Source: Aradus depressus (taxonomy: Eukaryota; Arthropoda; Insecta; Hemiptera; Aradidae). From it: 64,000 nt of DNA. The translations under genes and the position numbers were made by a program. Shown here one piece after another: positions 21,882 through 33,300 of the stretch. Under the pieces are notes generated by a model that saw only the letters and a program-made list of their open reading frames with translations, did no database searches and was not told where the DNA came from. The DNA lies in NCBI GenBank assembly GCA_963662175.1, contig OY759221.1:33912045-33976044 (forward strand). Reading direction: 5' to 3'. Position 1 is the first letter of the stretch. Every line of letters starts with the position of its first letter.

Positions 21882-21955
21882 GGTAGCCGGGCTACGAACT
21901 AGCAATTTTGAGTTCAGCAGGATAGCACGCTACTTTTTGAGTTACCGGCGCCCTC
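21882..21955 (-). repeat. SINE-2 tRNA-like head fragment
   Basis: Reverse complement of the SINE-2 head: CCGGGCTACGAACTAGCAAT, ACTTTTTGAGTTACCGGCGC. Only the polymerase-III promoter part is left. 21956-22857 holds no supported gene. Confidence 0.6.
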
Positions 21956-22857
21956 CCTCCAGAATTCCTTTCATGAATAGACGACAAAATTTGAAAATTT
22001 CATTAAGATAGAAAACCACAATGAAAAATAAAGTACAATACATAAACACAAACAGTAAAAAGTAATAATATTTCGGAATATTATTGTTTTGAATTAATTA
22101 TAAGAGTTCAATGTATTTTGTTTCATAATTGTTTAGATACATTTTTTAATATAACATCCAAAAATAAACCATCAACAGTTAAAAATGTCCATCACTAGTC
22201 AATGAAAATTAATTATTAACATACATTTACTTACAGAAATACAAATATTGTTAATACGTATAACTGAATCGTCTATATTCTTAAAATGTTCAATATAGTT
22301 TCATAATCATACTTAACACCAGTGATGGTAACGTAACCTTTGTTTTAATTACATTAAACCTGGCATTCAGCGAAACAGCTGAAGTAATTAGAGTAACATT
22401 TAGTACATACATCCCTCGTATGCCGAGAATGAAAACAATATACATCTTCGATAGTTCGAAGAACTGAAAAGACATCCGCGAAATTATGAAAAAGTACATT
22501 TTTGAAAAAATAGGATTTTCAGTCTCGCATAAGTTTTAGTATTTTGTATTTGACTAACAGTTCAAATATTCTATGGGTTTAGGATTAAAAAATAATAATA
22601 ATAACCTCTCCCACATATGGCCAACGAGAACATATCAATTTGAAATTGTTAATTCTAAGATTATGAAACCGCAAATTGGGTACCGTAAATGTTTCACCTG
22701 TCACCGATTTGTCTCGTCGTATTCTCTGATATATGAGTTGAGCTCACACCTATACTGTGAGAATAAGGTTAGTAACGGATTTTGTTATTATATTCCTTTG
22801 TCAAATAATAACGAATTCGCAATCATACAATGATGGCCTTATGCAGAGTATGTGACA

Positions 22858-23045
22858 TTTTGTCTACCTAGGTTTATTCACCTAGGGTGGGGGTCTTTAA
22901 CGAGCTCGGGACCATCGCCTAATGTCCTATCCGAAGGGCCTAATGTCCTATCCGAAGGACGGCGTGCTCAAGTTTTTTTCACCTCCCAGATAAAAAAAAA
23001 CCTAAGGGCTTCGTACTCGCCTAGTACGCCACCTCTGAGCGGTGA
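22858..23045 (-). repeat. SINE-2 fragment with 21-bp internal duplication
   Basis: CACCTAGGGTGGGGGTCTTT, GACCATCGCCTAATGTCC and ACGGCGTGCTCAAG mark the SINE-2 centre in reverse. The phrase CCTAATGTCCTATCCGAAG is duplicated in tandem. It belongs to the same GTGGGGGTC subfamily as the 97-bp array at 57384. Confidence 0.75.
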
Positions 23046-23562
23046 ACTCATAACCGCTTCTTAACTCAATTGTACTCCCATTTGTGTCCCCGGATGAAGT
23101 TGGCGAGACTTTATGAGCGTCAAATAAATATTGTGATTCTTTAGACAACTAAATAGAACAAACTGCTGTTTTCCTCCAAGTCATTAGACTCCTTGGTCAG
23201 ATTTGATGAAAAGACTCTCTAGGACGACGAATATTTCCACTTAGAAGTGTTAAAGTAGACTTCAATTCACAATTCTACCATGCACATCTGTCAATTTATA
23301 TTTTTTTAGTCGTCCTGAAGACATTGCAAACAGATATGCAGTATACAAAATAGTGTGAATTAAAAAAAAAAAAAGGCCTAATATAGCACGGTAAGACCCA
23401 GGCGATGAATCAACAAAAAAATATTGAATTAAAATAAAAAACAAGTTATCGATTCTGCCTCTGTTTCATTCTTTTTGTTGGCATTTTATTTACTTTTGTG
23501 TGACAGTATAAATATGATGTGTACATCTTTTATCCCCTCCTATGTACTAAATATATTATTGG

Positions 23563-23850
23563 TTTCACTCATGAGAGGAGAGGAAAATTCATTTGGTGCC
23601 TAATTCATACATGGGAGGTAAGGAAAATTCACTATTGTGCTTAATTCATACATGAGTGGTAAGGAAAATTCACTATTATGCCTAATTCATACATGAGAGG
23701 TAAGGAAAATTCACTATTGTGCCAAATTCATACATGTGAGGTAAGGAAAATTCACTATTGTGCCTAATTCATACATGTGAGGTAAGAAAAATTCACTATT
23801 GTGCCTAATTCATACATGAGAGGTCAGAAAAATCACGCTGGTGCCCAATT
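23563..23850. repeat. 41-bp minisatellite, about 7 copies
   Basis: TAATTCATACATGAGAGGTA, followed by AGGAAAATTCACTATTGTGCC, recurs at exact 41-base intervals (23601, 23642, 23683, 23724, 23765, 23806), with decay at both ends. No coding potential. Confidence 0.9.
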
Positions 23851-24084
23851 AACTTGAAAAAATTGGTAAAAAATATAAAAAAAAACTGCTTAAAGGTAAA
23901 AAACTCGAGCCCGCTCAATAAAAATACGAATTGGAGGTAACGAGCCGCAAGTAATAGGTTAATAATACTAACTTATTTTTGGAATATTGTTTATTTCATA
24001 AAAATAGTATTCTTTTACTTTTAGTTCCGGCATTATATCGTCGGATTTCGCTATACACTAATCTTAGTTTATAACAAAACTTGA

Positions 24085-24215
24085 GGATGGAGTAACGCCA
24101 AAACGGATAGTATATGTATAAAACTTTTGTGAAAAAGACGATACTCCACAAAATAAATTTGTTTTATATTACAATTTCCGCAATATGTCCGCGTTCCCCA
24201 ACTTAGAAGTTGTCA
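24085..24215 (+). repeat. Relic related to the 28.2-kb foldback element
   Basis: CTTGAGGATGGAGTAACGCC followed by AAAACGG is a decayed hammerhead-like motif. Further on, CAATATGTCCGCGTTCCCCA and ACTTAGAAGTTGT closely match the sequence just right of the foldback element at 28745-28795. This marks a shared flanking part of that family. Confidence 0.45.
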
Positions 24216-24299
24216 CAAGTAATGAAGAATAATTGCTTCAATTGAGCCGTAACCTTTGTAGTTAGTTATTGTGACGTTATGTTCAGTCATTATCTACGT

Positions 24300-24557
24300 T
24301 GTATAGCGATGAAAGAGTGCTCTGGTGGACATAAGCCCGACTTTACAGTGGGGGTTCTAAATGTTGTCTAGGTTTATTCACCTAGGATAAGGGTCTTTCA
24401 GGAGTTGACATTGTACAGGCTCCAGACTATCGCTAACTTACCACCCGAAGGACCGTGGGTTTTTTTACCTCCCAGACGTAAATGTTTGGCCGTATTTTGA
24501 ACCCGCGATCTTGACAGTAGGCAAACACTGCTACCTCTGAGCTACTGACGCTCCCTT
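24300..24557 (-). repeat. SINE-2, old diverged copy
   Basis: From AAGAGTGCTCTGGTGGACAT to CTCTGAGCTACTGACGCTCC, all landmarks of SINE-2 in reverse are present with numerous substitutions. Likely one of the oldest insertions here. Confidence 0.75.
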
Positions 24558-25189
24558 CAACGTCTATACGAAACAAGAAAAAAAAAAAGCTCAATTTGGA
24601 AATACTAGACTCATCCATTAGGCGACAAGAATCTAGGATAGATAACTATTCCATTTTCATCACTAGCTTCTATCATCTCTTCTTAGTTAACACTCGTACA
24701 TAGTTAACATTCATTAAGATTGAAAATGGGAGTGGCAAAGGTCACTTCTAATGAAGTCAATAATAAAAAAAGTCTTTAATAATACCAGAAATTAAAACAT
24801 GAATTCATAAATTACTAATGAACCTCATTTAAGCAAACATCACGCTCAAAAACATAATTTAATATAGATGACTGTATTTGGAGTATTTCTCATGTCATCA
24901 AGAATTATTCATAAAAGGACTAATATAAATCTTTGAGGCCCGCCAGCTAACTCGCCTGACCGAATCATAACATGCAACGCGAAACACCTCTAAGACAAAT
25001 AACTATACTGACAGATAATAATATATTTATTCATTTTCTCTCTTTAAGGAGATCGTTAATTTCTTATAATGTAAAATATATACATAAAATATATATATAT
25101 ATTTTTTTTTTTTTTACAAAGAGATATTTACAACTATATAAAAATATATACAAGCAAATATGCTAATATAGAGATAATGGCAATGTCAA

Positions 25190-25240
25190 AATGTCATGAG
25201 GGGAGAAATCACCCAGTGGTGACACTCCCTAAATATATAT
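25190..25240 (-). repeat. Inverted copy of LINE 3' UTR segment
   Basis: GAGGGGAGAAATCACCCAGT and GGTGACACTC are the reverse complement of 8447-8478, located just after the LINE ORF2 end at 8422. A 3'-terminal LINE fragment. 24558-25189 otherwise shows nothing recognisable. Confidence 0.55.
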
Positions 25241-25559
25241 ATATATATAAAACTGATTTATAGCAGGGAAAGGCAGACCGTGATGGCATGGCCCTCTTAA
25301 GCTGCATGAAGTAAATTAAAACAAAACAATTGTAAGCAAAACAATATATTCATCTGCGATAAGAAAATAAGATTTTGCAACTTGGCTGAGTCAAAATGCT
25401 GGTATTATACCCAGTGATTTGGTATAAGAAATTGCCTTCTAATTTACACACATCGCAAACTTTCAGGGGTCCTTGAAACGTGAAAATCCTTTGAAACATT
25501 GATCTCGGATTTTCGTACGATTACAATACTATATTACTACTACAGGTATAAGAAAGTGC

Positions 25560-26075
25560 CCTGGAGCAGATGAGCGGACAGTCCAGACCAGAGCGTTGCG
25601 TGGACATTGCCCAGGAATGGATAGTGGAAAAATGGCAACAACATTGGTCAGAAGTTAGGATGGACGAACGACTTATGCATACTTTCCAGATGTCCGGGTA
25701 CGCCTCGATTCGACGTGGGTATAGCCTGACCACTGGATGTCCCAGACATTATCAGGTCACGGAAAATTTAACTCCAAATTCTTCTTCCTTAGGAGGAAGA
25801 ACAACCCAAACTGTTCATGTGGGGCATCGACACTGCAGAACATGTAGTCATCGATTGCCCGCGGTATGACCAGGCCAGGGTGGAGTTGATTCGCGGGACC
25901 GGATCATACCTGGGACTGGATCTGCGGCAGCTGGTGACGGAGACCGGCTACCCAGTCGAACTTCTGACCAACGTTCAGCCGGTTTGTCGGCTCCTGGCGG
26001 GAGCAAAAAAAAAAAAGCGGTGTAACGGGTACCACCGATCGCCACACGTTGGTCGCCCCTGCCCGCCATAACCTC
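25560..26075 (+). pseudogene. R1-like LINE ORF2 C-terminal region
   Basis: GC-rich block with coding character split by a frameshift near 25820. First part: RPERCVDIAQEWIVEKWQQH, with MSGYASIRRGY and HYQVTENLTPN (the position where R1-clade proteins have a Y-HVTQ-LTGHG segment). Then RRKNNPNCSCG, and in the next frame GIDTAEHVVIDCPRYDQARV. C-x-C, an EH and a later CP form the CCHC-like knuckle that follows the reverse transcriptase in R1-type elements. An A run interrupts the tail. A dead fragment, but less decayed than the Jockey remnants. Confidence 0.75.
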
Positions 26076-26544
26076 ACTTATGCACTACTCAGATCCCGAG
26101 CTCCCTCTACAAACATAGATGGGTGATGTTGCACACAAACAAGGTGCACCCGAAACAATAAAAAGCAATAATAATATAAAAAAACTGTAAGAAAGTAAAA
26201 CGTACATTTTGTGTACGTGGCGCTTATAAAATAGTTATTGAAAACTCAGAATATAATATCAAAAAGTGAACTGAGGCCAGAAGACTTTAAAATACAAGCT
26301 GTAAATCCTAAATTTCTGCTTAACAACCTCATCAACAAAATATTGCCATAAATATGGAAATGTCTATTCAATAATTATTAATTATAGAGTAATATTTGAG
26401 AACTTTTATAATAGGTTACTAGGACATTTTATCTGGTAATTTCATCAGCTCGTGTCGAATAATGTTTGCGCAATTATTCCTATCAAACTTTCAATGAACG
26501 CGTGATATATTCCATAAAACTAATAAATAAAAAAAATCATTTAA

Positions 26545-26857
26545 ATCATGCCCGGACATTAACTACGAGGTCATTTCGCCTACTACCAAAGAGCTCCTTC
26601 ATCACTCTGGTGGACGAGCCCGAATCTATAATACTATGGGAGTCCTTAATTTTGCCTAACCTAAATTTGTATTTACCTAGGGTAGGGGTAGGAGTTTTCA
26701 GCGAATACCTGACAACGTACAGGCTTGGGACCATCGCTTAACGTCTCATCCGAAGGACCTTCTAGATAAAATAAACTAAGGATCTCGGCCGGGTTATGAA
26801 CCCGTGATCTTGAGCTCAGTAAGCAAGCAGACATACCATTGAGCTATCAGCGCCCTC
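26545..26857 (-). repeat. SINE-2 copy, diverged
   Basis: CATGCCCGGACATTAACTAC to CATTGAGCTATCAGCGCCCT: full span of SINE-2 in reverse with several deletions. 26076-26544 and 26858-27244 show AT-rich sequence without a gene. Confidence 0.85.
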
Positions 26858-27244
26858 AAATATTTAAAATATGTTGCGACACTGATCTACTAATAAATAA
26901 ATGTATAAATAATAATGTTTTAATATTTATTTATTTTTAAGGTAAATATTATATATATGTATGTATATTATTGAGTTCAAATGAGAAACTTTGAACTTAG
27001 ACGTATCAGTTGTTTTAGGAAGGTCTGATCTTCTGGACAGTGAGCCCCCAGACGGATGAATATTCAAATGAGGGCCCAATTAGGGCATATTATTTGATTG
27101 GAACTGTAACGGTACAAATGAAGAAAATGTAAAAAAAAACTATATAAATTCATTATTCTATACGTAGAAATCCACTTATCCACGCCACGTCATCGCACAA
27201 TAGACAGAGAAAATATTAACCAAAATTGTTGAATTTATAGCTAT

Positions 27245-28085
27245 AGAAATGTCGTCGGTGAATCATCGGCTATGTATTAACCAACAAGCATTAACAAATT
27301 ACGTTTTATTAACCAGCAATCATTAATCAATTATGTTTTATTAACCAGCAAGCATTAATCAATTATGTTTTATTAACCAGCAAGCATTAATCAATTATGT
27401 TTTATTAACCAGCAAGCATTAATCAATTATGTTTTATTAACCAGCAAGCATTAATCAATTATGTTTTCGCTCTCCCTCTGAAGACAATCGACCGTTCGGG
27501 CTTAAACTCAATATTTGACTTATATAGGGGCTTCTGAATCCTCATACTAAATTTTGTGTAGATACATTCATTACAGAGGGCGGCAGTTATTGGAGTATTC
27601 AAGTCCAGCTCCTCTTATCTGGTACCATCCTTTCTTTCGACCGACTTCGCGGGCAATTGATGGGTGCTTTATGGGGTTTTGAATTTAAATATAAAATTCC
27701 ATATTGATGGATTTATAATCCTCTGATGATACCCTTCCCTTCGACTGATTCCGCTCAAAATCATATGTGTCATCCTTCATAGGCTTAGAATATACATATG
27801 AAATTCTGTGTCGATATATTCAATACAAAGGTAGTTATTAAAGTTTTTGTGTTAAAATTCCCCCTAATCCCCCTTCCCTTTGGTCGATTTGGCTGAAAAT
27901 CAATAGGTGTCGTCCTTAGAGAGTTCTGAATATACATATAAAATTTCATGTCAATACATTTATTCAATTGGGAGTCAATCATGTTCACAGACCCAAACAC
28001 AGACAGAAAACTATTTTTTGCATTTTTGGAATTTCTGACCGATTACATAACTTATCGTATACTTCGTTTAGTTAGGAAAATAAAA
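27245..28085 (+). repeat. HP repeat with an expanded 32-bp minisatellite
   Basis: The 5' motif (GTCGGTGAATCATCGGCTAT) is followed by the phrase TTTTATTAACCAGCAAGCAT plus TAATCAATTATG repeated at exact 32-base steps (27308, 27340, 27372, 27404, 27436). Normal HP internal units follow, ending CTGACCGATTACATAACTTA with a mutated hairpin. The minisatellite is an expansion of the copy's own 5' segment (CCAGAACGAATTAATCAATT in other copies). Confidence 0.8.
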
Positions 28086-28242
28086 AACCTATTTAGCCCA
28101 CGCCAAGCTATAATGAGCCACAATACGCAAGGCTATTACAAGATAATTCCGGTTATTGGCCCACGTGGAAGGGCTTCAGTTTTGACAAAAACAGTAAATA
28201 CTACTAATGAAATGGAGATATACAAGTTAATTAATATAGGTA

Positions 28243-28745
28243 AATAAAACAAACTTATTTTTTGAAATGTTGTCTATTCCACTAAAGATATTTATAAAAA
28301 TAAAACTACCGGTTTCGGCCTCACACCATCGTCAGGTCTAGTTATGAAAGTCAGTTTGCAGAGTGCGACCCCTCCAATACATCTCTGGTGAAAGGTGCCA
28401 CTTCAATTAGGGAATCCCCCGGCTTAACCGTTAGCTACATAATGTTTTTTAGTGTGTTTTATAGTTTTATTCTTTACTTATTAGTCAAAGGATGTTATTT
28501 TATGTAAATTAAGGAAAATTAGTGTTTTGTCAAATATTTCATTATATAGCTAACGGTAAAGCCGGGGGATTCCCTAGTTGAAGTGGCACCTTTCACCAGA
28601 GATGTATTTGAAGGGTCGCACTCTGCAAACTGACTTAGTTCATAACTAGACCTGACGATGGTGTGAGGCCGAAACCGTTAGTTTTATTTTTATAAATATC
28701 TTTAGTGGAATAGACAATATTTCAAAAAATAAGTTTGTTTTATTT
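28243..28745. mobile_element. Foldback element with about 200-bp arms and two hammerhead-like motifs
   Basis: Arms about 28243-28442 and 28539-28745 are near-perfect complements (e.g. AAACAAACTTATTTTTTGAA and its reverse complement at the outer ends; TAGCTAACGGT near the centre). Motifs at 28304-28339 (minus) and 28648-28685 (plus): AGAC, CTGACGA, T, GG-loop-CC, GAAA, ACCGGT palindrome, A, GTTT. AGAC pairs with GTTT (one wobble). The minus-strand arm has the intact palindrome; the plus arm has lost one G. Non-coding. Confidence 0.85.
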
Positions 28746-28924
28746 ATTTATTACAAATTCCACAATATGTCCGCCTTCCTCAACTTAGAAGTTGTTAATA
28801 TAGGTAAAACATAAATAATGTTAAAAAAGTGAAAAAAACTCTAAAGAAATAATAATATTAATTTCGTAACGGAATATTCGCTTTCGATAGATTCAACTGC
28901 TAACAAAATGCCACTTTTTAATTT

Positions 28925-29475
28925 TATTTTACTTCTCCAGTCTCACGAAGTACAGGCAAAGTTACGAAATCTGTCAGAAATTCGATGTTGAGTCTCTGAC
29001 TATGAACATGATAAATCCCGATAGGATAATTGTATTGAAACGAAATTTTATATGTAAATCCAGAACGCCATAAGGGCGGCACCTATTGATTTTAAATCAA
29101 ATCGACTAAAGGAAAGGGAAGGATTAGGGGAGAGGAGTAACACATAACTGCCGTTTTATCGACACAAAATTTCATATGTAAATTGAAAACCCCATAAGGA
29201 CGATACCTATTAATTTTCCGCGGAATTGTTCGAAGGGAAGGAAGCGATCAGAAGGGCGGCTCAACTTATAGACAGAAGTCATTGGAATTTTTGAGTTGAG
29301 ACGATTGATTGGACTAAAAATCAATAGTTGACTTACATAGGAACTTCTGAATCGTCATACTCGGAAGCTATTGGAATTTTTGAGGATTCAGAAGTTTTGA
29401 AAGGAGAGCAAAAATTAATTGATGAATTTGTTCTGAGGAAGTAAAATGGCGGTGAATCACCGACAACTTTTACTA
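28925..29475 (-). repeat. HP repeat, reverse orientation
   Basis: TACTTCTCCAGTCTCACGAA (mutated hairpin in reverse), AAATTCGATGTTGAGT, internal units, and GCGGTGAATCACCGACAAC at the far end, so both termini are recognisable. The 5' part contains a rearranged segment with repeated GACTTACATAGGAACTTCTGAATC-type units. Confidence 0.7.
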
Positions 29476-29915
29476 TTGATTAAGAAATAATGAAACACCG
29501 CAAAATGAAAAATAAGTTATTCTGACTAATATTTAAGTTTTAATTTGAAATTACGAAGCAGAATAACCTTTTATGAAATTCAATTTTTTTTTTCCGAAAA
29601 CACTGCTTAACATTTCTCCTTAAATTTCGCTATTAATGGTATTGCATGGCGTGGTCTAAGTAGGTTTGTACCATAATATTATATTTGAATAATACAAACT
29701 ACAGGAAACAGTGATAAATATATAATTTTAAAAATATATAATGAAATAAAATAATTAATATTTAAGAGACAAACAACGTAAAATAAAAGTTTTTTTGTAA
29801 TCAGAGAGGATCCATTCTTATCATGAGGATCACATTTAGATAGAATTATCCCTACATTTTTCAAGGTTGTATATATATGACAAACACTAAATTTAAGGAA
29901 ACATCGATAGTCAAA

Positions 29916-30166
29916 TTGAGGGGGTTAGAAGCAAAGGGATGTAAGTGACAAAAATGTCATTTCGAGATAATTACCTTCAAAGTTATAGTAACATCGTAAA
30001 TTCAGGTATTACCCAGGTATTTTCCACTAGTAACAGCATTACTGGTACTAACAATCGTTCTGATCATTAGCCAGTAGTCCGGGTAGGTGTCAAGGAAGAT
30101 GTTAATACACATATATCAATTTCAGTCGATTTGTCACTTACATCCCTTTGCTTCTAACCCCCTCAA
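29916..30166. mobile_element. MITE-like element with perfect 35-bp terminal inverted repeats
   Basis: 29916-29950 begins TTGAGGGGGTTAGAAGCAAA and 30132-30166 is its exact reverse complement. The 251-bp element has no coding capacity and lies in an intron of the zinc-finger gene. No convincing target-site duplication was seen, so the superfamily is undetermined. Confidence 0.8.
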
Positions 30167-30387
30167 TAAGTCTACGCGATAGAAAAATCAAACAAAATAA
30201 TAAATAAAAAAAATTCAAAAAAATCCGAAAAATTGGTCGAACCTCTGAAGACATGCTTTGGAGTATTTAAATAGGGTTGAATAATTTTGGGGCTTTGAGT
30301 TATTAAGACAAATGATTACAACCCCAATAAAGAAGGTTGTCCCTTGAATTATCAATACAAATTTTTAACCAAATTGGAATTACGTAC

Positions 30388-33300
30388 TTTAGGTTTATTT
30401 TTAGTTCCTCGAGGCCTTCCCCTCCGACTCACAGGCACGTACTCCTCATCAATGGTCCAATCTGCATCATCGTCCATTTTGGCTCTCTTCCGGTACTTCT
30501 TGATCCCCACATACCCGTCAGCATTGTTATCTTGAGAAGAGTCCCAAAACCCAGTCACTATGTTTTCTTGTTCCAAATAATCTGAAATAATTATAATTTT
30601 TTAAAGTGTTCTTAATTAAAAATATAGTAATTTTAATAATATATATTTTCTAGTTTTATTCCGTTCTCATTTATTTTTTGGTTTTTACAATCTAGCAAAT
30701 ATAGAAGTTTCGGAAAGAACTCCCATCATCAGTATCTATAATAAAATATTATTTTTACAGAAAATGTATTACGAATCGACCTATGTCTAGTCTAGGAGTT
30801 TTAACTTCTAAGTTGAGAAACGCGGAAATATTGAGAGAAGTTATAATAAAAATATACGTTATCGGTGAACCACCGGCTATGGCTATGTACATAATAATAG
30901 GTTAGGTTAGGTTAGGTTTTATGACTCATGCCCGGGCTTTAACAACGAGGTCATATCGCCAACTACCAGAGCGCTCTTTCGTCACTCTGGTGGACATGAG
31001 CCCGACTCTACTGTGGGAGTTCTAAATTTTGCCTACTCTAAATTTTTATTCATCTAGGGTGCATCGAGTACCTGACATCGTACAGGCTCGGGACAATCGC
31101 TTAACGTCCCATCCGAAGGACGGCGTGCTTAAGTTTATTTTACCTCCCAGATAAAATAAACTAAGGGCCTCGGTCGGGTTACGAACCCACGACCTTGAGC
31201 TCAGAAGTCAAGCACGCATACCACTGAGCTACCGGCGCCCTCAACATAATAATATGATAAATCATAATAGAAACAGCTGATCAGCACCGAGACCCGCAAG
31301 ATACCATCCTCATTCCTTCAACTAAATGGAGGTAGAGGAGGTTACAGGGGCGCGGGTTACCTCTCGGAACTGTCTAGCCGTGAAGACAACCCGAGAGGGG
31401 CAGGAGAGCTCAAGAGGCGAAGAGACTGGTCACTCGCAAAGTACTTGCTATCTTATCACAGCAAGTCTCTCGGCCAGCACCGCCTCAGTCTTCGGGAAGG
31501 ATCGTCTGTCATGACTCGGATCGAGAAACAGGATGCTCATGAAAGGAATGAAACTTTCAGAAGCGGGAGTAAGGTCGGTGACAAAAATAACTTTTATGGA
31601 GGTAAAGTCGGAAATATAATAGGGATCATTAACGATGGTTCTTAGTACTTTGGATTGAAAGGACTGAATGCGCTTCATATTGGATGGCTTATTCCTCAAA
31701 TATTAATAATAAAAACATCCTACCAGGTTCTATGACTTCTTCTTTTATTATCGGTTTGACGATACCCTCCGTTTTCGAAGTTGCATTTTTCGGAACCGAA
31801 ATTACAACTTCCTTCTTCTGGCACTCTTTTCGACTTCCTGGACCATTGATAATTCGGGAATGGTTATCAACTTGTTTAAAATGACCCATTGTACAAAGTG
31901 GACAGTTTTCTTCTACTTTAAAATTTGTTAATGGTTTCTCCCTGAAAAAAAAAATATATATTACAACAATTTATTATTAAAGACACAGTAGAGTTAAGAA
32001 AAAAATAAGAAAAAGATCTTTCCCACAAAAATATTTATTTATGGTAATCGCATTTGGTTGTTACACCATCCTCAGACCCATATTTTAAATGTAATAAGAA
32101 TGATTACATTTTTTTTTTAAAATGTAATCAATGAACTAGTCAAAACCTTGTTTCTGTGGATATGAAAATATTTCTCAAAATACATACTGACAGGTTGTGA
32201 CGGAGAAGAAATACTTTCGTCTTCATTGATTTCAAGAGTGGATTTTATATCCATGTTATCCATAGTCTGAAGGCCCATATAACATATGAGCATCCTCGCT
32301 GATAGTCTCCTACCCAGGGATAATAAATAATATACCAGGGTTGAGGAACGCCTCATCGAAGATTTCTCCATTAGAGGGGTGAATAACATTCTTCACATTC
32401 GCCCAGGATGTGTAGCGTGGTCTCTTCCATCAATTCACATCTGCAGAATGTACCCAGAACAAGACTCATTATAAAGAGAGCCGAGTGTTCTATTGGATAC
32501 CCGATCAACTGATCGATGTCCTCCGGTGTTGGTCATGTTCTTTTGCTACACGATCCTCTACTCTTTTGATTTTCGACAACCCGGTTGAACTCCAGGACTA
32601 TTCTGCAGTGGGCCTTTGTGATCCCCGTTGAAGGGTCAGATCCAATAAGGTCCTCCCTGCTGCACGAGCCATTTTATCGGCTTGTTCTTCTACTCACATA
32701 TGTACTGTGACCCAGAAGTCGGATTTTTCTTTTCACGCATCCTTCTACTGAGTACGTCTGCACACTCTTTGACCAGCCTTGAGGTTATTTGGAATGTAAA
32801 TGCATGTAAGACTGCTAGACTATCCGAGTATGTATATACAGACCCCATTACTGGTGACATGACTCTCGCATACATCTCAGTGTAGCTTATATTTATAATT
32901 TATAATTAAGTGCACAAGAGTAAAAAAGTGCTAAACAAACTAGGAAAAAAAGAGAAGCAGCTGAACTAATTAAAACAGTCTATTGATTAAACTCAATATA
33001 AAAATATTGGATACAAAAAATAAATACAGATCAATAGACAGAGTTTATATCATCATAATTATTATTTAAAGCAATAACTATAATTAAACAGTCTGGAAAA
33101 TTAAATATAATAGTTCAAAATTATAATATATATAGGAAAACTGGAACTGAAAAAGTAGAAACAAGATGACACGACAGCAGAGCGGAACCGATAACTACCT
33201 ACACAATGTTGCCAAAACGTTGAAAACGGCCACAATTCCTACATGATAAAAGCATTTTTTTATTTTTCTCCAACAATGTTTGGGAGCTAATAGACCTATT

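Noticed and set aside
22573..22833. Zinc-finger-like CFTC...H...C segment on the plus strand
   Set aside because: Single isolated match in an AT-rich frame, no neighbouring finger or splice context, opposite strand to the zinc-finger gene.
23563..23850. CRISPR-like array
   Set aside because: Exact head-to-tail minisatellite without distinct spacers; eukaryotic context. The same applies to the 32-, 58- and 97-bp arrays.
25817..26071. Independent gene for an 84-residue protein
   Set aside because: It is the frameshifted continuation of the R1-like LINE C-terminus.
32188..32268. Possible extra exon of the zinc-finger gene
   Set aside because: No acceptor gives the required phase without a weak pyrimidine tract; the sequence is better explained as the tail of a LINE remnant, and exon 34306 already joins 31941 in phase.
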